A stretch of 37,275 bases of DNA from Sphingobium indicum BiD32 (GTDB taxonomy: Bacteria; Pseudomonadota; Alphaproteobacteria; Sphingomonadales; Sphingomonadaceae). The notes under the pieces are model-generated. The model was given only the letters and a program-made list of their open reading frames with translations. It searched no databases and was not told where the DNA came from. This document shows, piece after piece, positions 32,923 to 37,275 of this stretch; position 1 is the first letter of the stretch, and every line of letters begins with the position of its first letter. The stretch lies in the NCBI RefSeq assembly GCF_000382885.1, contig NZ_CAVK010000155.1, positions 1 to 37,275 on the forward strand, read 5' to 3'. The translations under genes and the position numbers were made by a program.

Positions 32923-33761
32923 AGCAGAGTATCGGATAAGTCTGGAGCCTTTCCTGCGGGCGGCTGCACCGCCGCGCTGGCAGGAAAATCTGGCTCCCCC
33001 ATTAATCTACATTGCGAACTTCTTTAGGCTTCCTACGATGGAAGCTAGGAAACTGGTCACGCGTTACCGTGCCGCGTTCAAGAACGCAGCTTGAGTTATA
33101 TCTATAAGTCAACCAGTACGTCCTTCATCGTTCCACATGGCGCAAGATAACTTGCTATTTCCCTTTTAGGGATGGCTGTTGTCTTGCGAGTGGAAGCAAT
33201 AAATCGTTATTTAATTCAGATCGTGGCACGTGATCCAGCGGTTCATCGCTCATACGAGCGTGTGGCTCGGCTCTCTCTCGGTTCGATCTGAAGTTGTAAT
33301 GGCTCAGGATTTTGATCGCCGCAATGGGTAGGGCACTGAAGTGCCGCTTGCGCATCAACGCGGGCAAAAGGGTACAAATCTACCTTTTTGCATCCGATAC
33401 AAGAGCTTGGCGAGAATCGGGCCGTCAGGCCGATCATCGCCACCGGCAAGCCCCTCGAGAGATGTCCGGTCGCTCTTAAATCGTTCACCTCGCTTTCCGA
33501 TAGACGCAAACAAACATTTTTGGATAGACAACTGCTATCCCACACATCTTTTTCCTGCTATGAAGCTGTATATTGATATATTAAACATCATTTGGCGTCG
33601 GAAAGGTGAACCGTCGAGGGAGGTTCTTGCATCGAACGCAGTCGCCGGGCTGTGCCTCAGTCTTCTTCAAGCAACATTCTGAACCCCGCCCAATCTTTCA
33701 ATCGTAACGGGCGTCGCCATGCCGACAGCCTGCGAGACTGTTCGGCTGATAAGGAACTCCA
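32923..33761. other. Low-coding stretch, mostly AT-richer, no confident gene
   Basis: About 840 bases between the glutaminase and the thiolase. From about 33000 to 33600 the DNA is visibly richer in A and T than the rest of the window. Short open frames exist on both strands (for example 32909-33094 +, 33243-33545 -, 33341-33682 +), but none has a ribosome binding site, family motif or codon pattern I can support. A stem (tttcctgc 32951-32958 with gcaggaaa) encloses GGCGG/CCGCC at the left end. The stretch may be decayed genes or a recombination junction. The last bases hold the AAGGA (33751-33755) of the thiolase. Confidence 0.6.
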
Positions 33762-34943
33762 ATGACCGATCCCGTCGTTATCGTTAGCTATGCCCGTACC
33801 CCTATGGGCGCCTTCCAGGGTGCGCTGTCGGGGGCCACTGCGACGCAGCTCGGCGCCGTCGCGGTGAAGGCAGCGATCGAGCGCGCTGGCGTGGATCCGG
33901 CACTCATCGAACGCATCTATATGGGCTGTGTCCTCCCGGCAGGCCTCGGCCAAGCACCGGCGCGGCAGGCGGCGTTGGGCGCCGGCCTTCCCCAATCGGT
34001 CGAGGCTACCACGATCAACAAAATGTGTGGCTCGGGCATGCAAGCGGTGATCCTTGCGCAGGAAGGTCTCGCCGCCGGCGCCGCCGATATCCTCGTCGCG
34101 GGAGGCATGGAGAGCATGACGAATGCTCCTTATGCCTTGCCGAAACACCGCAAAGGCGCTCGCCTGGGCCATGACCGGATCATCGATACGATGATGATGG
34201 ATGGCCTCGAGGACGCGTATTCGGTCGGCCGGCCGATGGGCGCCTTTGCCCAGGAGACCGCCGATGAGTTTGAGTTCACGCGGGCGTTGCAGGACACTTA
34301 CGCGATAGAGTCACTCAGGCGTGCCAACGAAGCCGTTACCTCCGGCGCTTTCGCGAAGGAGATCGCCGCTGTTACGATTGCGAACCGCGGCGGCGACATC
34401 ATCGTCGATACCGATGAACAACCGGGCAAAGCAAAGGCCGACAAGATCCCGATGTTGAAGTCGGCGTTTGCCGACGGCGGCAGCATCACTGCCGCGACTT
34501 CGGCTTCGATATCCGACGGTGCGGCGGCGCTGGTGCTGACACGGAAAAGTATCGCAGAACGGCTGGGACTTCCGATCGTGGCCGAGATCGTCGCGACTGC
34601 GGCACATGCCCACGCGCCCGAGCGCTTCACCACCGCGCCGGTCTTCGCCATTCGCAAAGTGCTCGATAAGGCGGGCTGGACGGTCGATGATGTTGATCTT
34701 TTCGAGGTCAACGAAGCGTTTGCGGTCGTTGCGATGATCGCGGCACGGGAACTCGGCATCGCTTACGACCGGCTGAATGTTCATGGTGGCGCGACTGCGT
34801 TGGGCCATCCGATCGGTGCGTCAGGCGCACGCTTGATCGCCACGCTGCTCGCAGCACTCGAACGCCATGGTGGTCGCAAGGGGGTTGCAAGCCTGTGCAT
34901 CGGTGGTGGCGAAGCCACTGCCATTGCCCTGCAGCGTCAATGA
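33762..34943 (+). CDS. Acetyl-CoA C-acetyltransferase (thiolase)
   Basis: This thiolase II-type enzyme condenses or cleaves acetoacetyl-CoA. The 393 residues are of standard length. The active-site residues are present: nucleophile C89 in 'NKMCGSGMQAV', H349 in 'GGATALGHPIGASGAR' and C379 in 'LCIGGGEATA'. AAGGA at 33751-33755 is 6 bases before ATG 33762. The stop overlaps the next gene (ATGA), so it is coupled to a spermidine-synthase-like gene, an unusual partner. The pathway is unclear. Biosynthetic (polyhydroxybutyrate, ketone body) or branched amino acid degradation roles are all possible, and no related enzyme is adjacent. Confidence 0.95.
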   Translation: MTDPVVIVSYARTPMGAFQGALSGATATQLGAVAVKAAIERAGVDPALIERIYMGCVLPAGLGQAPARQAALGAGLPQSVEATTINKMCGSGMQAVILAQEGLAAGAADILVAGGMESMTNAPYALPKHRKGARLGHDRIIDTMMMDGLEDAYSVGRPMGAFAQETADEFEFTRALQDTYAIESLRRANEAVTSGAFAKEIAAVTIANRGGDIIVDTDEQPGKAKADKIPMLKSAFADGGSITAATSASISDGAAALVLTRKSIAERLGLPIVAEIVATAAHAHAPERFTTAPVFAIRKVLDKAGWTVDDVDLFEVNEAFAVVAMIAARELGIAYDRLNVHGGATALGHPIGASGARLIATLLAALERHGGRKGVASLCIGGGEATAIALQRQ

Positions 34944-35884
34944 CCGAACCACAGCGCGCGATGATGGAGGAATTGGTATGGGCGCATCGCGATGCTGAGA
35001 CGCTTGCGGGCGACTTAGGGCTCGACGATGACAGCACCAGCATGTTGCAAAGTCTGGGGTTTTGGCCTCGCCCCGTAACTTCTCCGGCGACCAGGCCCGG
35101 GAGCCCCTATGTCTGCCAGATTGGCGATGTTCGTTCCTTGCATTTCGACTGGTCCAGCATCCAGAGCGGCATGAGCTTGAATGATCCGCTAGAGCTCCAG
35201 TTCGACTACACGCGGATGATGATGGGGTTCCTCGTCTTTAACCCCGCGCCTCGATCCATAGAGATGATTGGCCTCGGGGGCGGGTCACTGGCCAAATATT
35301 GCTACCATAAAGTACCGGGCGCCAACATCACCGTCGCCGAGATCGATGGTGACGTCATCGCGCTGCGGGACGCATTTCTCATTCCCCCTGATGGACCGCG
35401 TTTCCGTGTCCTATGCGATGACGGCGCGCACTTCATAAGTCGGCAGGTGGGATGCCCGGACGTCCTTTTGATCGATGGGTTCGATAGAGACGGCCAGCCA
35501 CCACAATTATGTTCGCAGGATTTCTATCGCACTTGCTACGATCGGATGGCTCCCTCCGGCTTGTTGATCGCCAACCTTTGGGGCGATCACGAGGTCTATT
35601 CCGATCGCATCCGGCGGGCCTTCTTTGGCAACGTCATCGTGATCGAGACCGAGGGGGGAGGCAACCGCGCGGCGATCGCTCGGAAGGACGGCAACCTCGA
35701 CCTATCGCCCAGCCAACTGGAAGCGACACTTGCCACGCTCGCTCCGTGTCACGATGGCTTCTTACCTGCGATCGGCCGAAGGATTTTGACGCAGGTTGAT
35801 CGTGAACGGCAAGCCTATCGTAACGCACGGGCGGGGCGCCTTCCCAGCATGTCGTCGTCCGACCAATATGTGAGCCGCAGATGA
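34940..35884 (+). CDS. Spermidine-synthase-fold (SAM-dependent) protein
   Basis: The 314 residues contain a Rossmann-type domain like spermidine synthases: glycine-rich 'IEMIGLGGGSLAKYCY' (G111-G115), an acidic residue after the next strand in 'ITVAEIDGDVIAL' (E134), 'CDDGAHFI', and 'DVLLIDGFDRDGQPPQL'. An N-terminal extension (about 1-60) precedes a beta-strand region (65-100). Polyamine specificity cannot be established, and many such proteins are unassigned methyltransferase-like members. ATG 34940 overlaps the thiolase stop, and its own stop overlaps the next start (ATGA). The coupling implies a shared function with the thiolase, which is not a known pairing to me. Confidence 0.85.
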   Translation: MTEPQRAMMEELVWAHRDAETLAGDLGLDDDSTSMLQSLGFWPRPVTSPATRPGSPYVCQIGDVRSLHFDWSSIQSGMSLNDPLELQFDYTRMMMGFLVFNPAPRSIEMIGLGGGSLAKYCYHKVPGANITVAEIDGDVIALRDAFLIPPDGPRFRVLCDDGAHFISRQVGCPDVLLIDGFDRDGQPPQLCSQDFYRTCYDRMAPSGLLIANLWGDHEVYSDRIRRAFFGNVIVIETEGGGNRAAIARKDGNLDLSPSQLEATLATLAPCHDGFLPAIGRRILTQVDRERQAYRNARAGRLPSMSSSDQYVSRR

Positions 35885-36138
35885 CCGAGCCATCGGGCAC
35901 GCCGTTTCTGCTCATCGTTTTTGATACCGCTCAAGCCACCTTTTCGGTTGAAGGCCCGGTCAGCGATGATCGCGCATGGCAGGCCGCGATCGCCGCAGCA
36001 TGTGTCGACCGCGCGACTGTTGGATATCATGCGTGCCTCGATGGTGGCGCGCGGATGTGGCGCAGAACCGCTGCGCAGGAGTTTCGCGAACGGACTGGGT
36101 ATCGGCGCGTTGCAATGGGGTCGATCGTCCAGATTTAG
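35881..36138 (+). CDS. Hypothetical protein of 85 residues
   Basis: A short frame begins MTEPSGTPFLLIVFDTAQAT, with no signal peptide, membrane helix or motif I recognise. It is supported mainly by its 4-base ATGA overlap with the upstream gene, matching the thiolase/synthase junction in style. Its first residues (MTEP) echo those of the preceding protein (MTEPQRAMM) and of the thiolase (MTDP). A different frame over 36094-36194 reads 'VVSRLDTEALPDERWRRL' before a stop. A frameshift joining the two is conceivable but not demonstrable. The ZapE-like gene starts 63 bases later. Confidence 0.55.
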   Translation: MTEPSGTPFLLIVFDTAQATFSVEGPVSDDRAWQAAIAAACVDRATVGYHACLDGGARMWRRTAAQEFRERTGYRRVAMGSIVQI

Positions 36139-36200
36139 TGGTCAGCCGCCTCGATACAGAAGCGCTGCCGGACGAGCGATGGCGCAGGCTTTGAAGATTT

Positions 36201-37275
36201 ATGGAGCAACAAAACTTGGTCGATAATGCAGTGATTGCTCGATACGATGCCGCAATCGCAAGGGGCGAACTCAGTCCTGATGCGGCCCAGCGACGCGTCG
36301 CTGAGAGGCTTGGCGAGCTCGTATCGGCATTCGACCCCAAAGCAGTTCGGCCGACTTTATTGTCGCGGTTCGTTAAACGCCGACCGGTAGCGGCCCGCGG
36401 CGTATACCTGTGGGGCGGCGTCGGACGCGGAAAGTCCATGATGATGGACCTGTTATATGATGTCATCCCAATCCGGGAAAAGCGCCGTGTTCATTTCCAC
36501 GAGTTCATGCAGGACGTCCATGATCGGCTGCGCATCGAGCGCTCGCGTGAGGTGGCGAACCCCATCATTCCCGTCGCGGACGCAATCGCAAGCGAAGCCC
36601 GGCTGCTCGCGTTTGATGAGATGATCGTCACCAATTCGGCCGACGCAATGATATTATCACGTTTGTTTATGCGCCTGATGTCCCGCGACGTCACCGTCGT
36701 CGCCACGTCCAATCGCGCTCCGGACGAGCTGTATAAAAATGGGCTGAATCGCGAACATTTCCTTCCATTTATCGCAATGCTCAAGGACCGGCTCGACGTC
36801 CTGACGTTGGATGGTCCTACCGACTATCGCATGCAGCGATTAGGTGGGTTTCAGACTTGGTATGCGCCCAACGGTTCGCCCTCGACAGAAGCATTGAGCC
36901 GTGCCTTTTTCCGATTGACCGACTTTCCAGTTGAAGACCGAGACCATGTTCCTGCCGAAGAATTGGCTGTGCAGGGCGGGCGCACGCTGTTCGTGCCCAA
37001 ATCGTTGAAGGGTGTGGCGGTGTTTTCGTTTCGCCGTTTGTGCGGCGAAGCGCGCGGCGTGCCGGACTATCTCGCGCTTGCCCGCCGCTACCATACGCTC
37101 ATTCTGGTAGGGATCCCGGTGTTGGGTGCCGATCGGCGATCGGAAGCTGCCCGGTTCAAGATACTGATCGACACCCTGTACGAGCACGGCGTCAAGCTTC
37201 TGGCTGCGGCAGATGGGGAACCCGAGCACCTCTATGCCGACACGGACGACGCCTTTGGACTTGTAACGGATTTGC
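36201..37275 (+). CDS. zapE: ZapE/AFG1-type ATPase, 3' end outside window
   Basis: ZapE (AFG1 family, YhcM) is a AAA+-like ATPase associated with cell division and membrane-protein quality control. The frame is open to the window end (358 residues seen). The start MEQQNLVDNAVIARYDAAIA is at ATG 36201, with weak GAAG upstream. Motifs are 'GVYLWGGVGRGKSMMMDLLY' with the P-loop, 'RVHFHEFMQDVHDRL', Walker B-like 'LLAFDEMIVTNSADAMILSR', 'VVATSNRAPDELYKNGL', and the C-terminal 'GRTLFVPKSLKGVAVFSF' and 'YLALARRYHTLILVGIPVL' blocks. Codon use appears less GC-rich than in core genes. An additional copy elsewhere in the genome is possible. Confidence 0.92.
   Translation, partial: MEQQNLVDNAVIARYDAAIARGELSPDAAQRRVAERLGELVSAFDPKAVRPTLLSRFVKRRPVAARGVYLWGGVGRGKSMMMDLLYDVIPIREKRRVHFHEFMQDVHDRLRIERSREVANPIIPVADAIASEARLLAFDEMIVTNSADAMILSRLFMRLMSRDVTVVATSNRAPDELYKNGLNREHFLPFIAMLKDRLDVLTLDGPTDYRMQRLGGFQTWYAPNGSPSTEALSRAFFRLTDFPVEDRDHVPAEELAVQGGRTLFVPKSLKGVAVFSFRRLCGEARGVPDYLALARRYHTLILVGIPVLGADRRSEAARFKILIDTLYEHGVKLLAAADGEPEHLYADTDDAFGLVTDL

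Noticed and set aside
32909..33094. 61-codon + strand frame after glsB (IYIANFFRLPTMEARKL)
   Set aside because: The sequence is less random than most, and it overlaps the glsB stop, but it has no recognisable family or ribosome binding site. Left as part of the non-coding stretch.
33155..33545. Two - strand frames that could be pieces of one decayed gene
   Set aside because: They are in different frames and neither matches a transposase, plasmid or phage protein I recognise. Not enough for a pseudogene call.
33341..33682. 113-codon + strand frame ending in IIWRRKGEPSREVLASN
   Set aside because: No ribosome binding site and no family resemblance. It lies in the AT-richer stretch where chance frames are likely.
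36094..36194. Alternate frame continuing the 85-residue protein (VVSRLDTEALPDERWRRL)
   Set aside because: It could reflect a frameshift, but without a homologue there is no way to tell it from chance.

Overview
This GC-rich window looks like a piece of chromosome from a sphingomonad alphaproteobacterium (Sphingobium, Sphingomonas or a relative). The organism call is inferred from four things: the dusB(nifR3)-ntrB-ntrC-ntrY-ntrX-hfq order typical of alphaproteobacteria, an imuA-imuB-dnaE2 mutagenesis cassette behind an alphaproteobacterial LexA box, a double-length Hfq, and palindromic intergenic repeats of types I associate with sphingomonads. No phage, transposase, integrase or CRISPR array is visible.

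Region 1 (1-9089, + strand) is a tightly packed type II secretion operon, gspE-F-G-H-I-J-K-L-M-N plus a GspO/PilD-type prepilin peptidase. Most junctions overlap by 1-4 bases. gspC and gspD are not seen and would lie upstream. Palindromic repeats of three families sit at the 5' ends of gspE, gspG, gspI and gspJ. In gspG and gspJ the repeat must be translated as part of the prepilin leader. Region 2 (9112-15050, +) is the SOS cassette: LexA box, imuA, imuB, dnaE2.

Region 3 (15065-17138, mostly - strand) holds tRNA-Pro(TGG), a 25-residue membrane microprotein, a small Asn/Ala-rich lipoprotein with its own terminator, and an exported M28 zinc peptidase. Region 4 (17238-19078, +) has ettA, its terminator, then a candidate small RNA with a second terminator and a perfect 16-bp palindrome over its possible promoter. 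Region 5 (19129-20591, -) is an operon of beta-carbonic anhydrase and a NYN/LOTUS-type protein. Region 6 has lipA and a COQ10/RatA-type START protein (+), facing a PncC/CinA-type amidase and the fused isoprenoid enzyme ispDF (-).

Region 7 (23861-31848, +) is nitrogen regulation: dusB, ntrB, ntrC, ntrY, ntrX, then the tandem-domain hfq. NtrC keeps the GAFTGA sigma-54 contact loop and NtrX lacks it. A very long hairpin separates hfq from a glutaminase (glsB), which suits a nitrogen/glutamine neighbourhood.

Region 8 (32923-37275) differs in character. About 840 bases, mostly AT-richer and without a confident gene, are followed by a coupled set: thiolase, spermidine-synthase-fold protein, 85-residue unknown, and a ZapE/AFG1-type ATPase running off the window end. 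This may be a junction with acquired or rearranged DNA.

The best candidates for something undescribed are the in-frame palindromes in the pseudopilin leaders, the tandem Hfq, the candidate sRNA at about 19002-19078, and the 55-nt hairpin between hfq and glsB.
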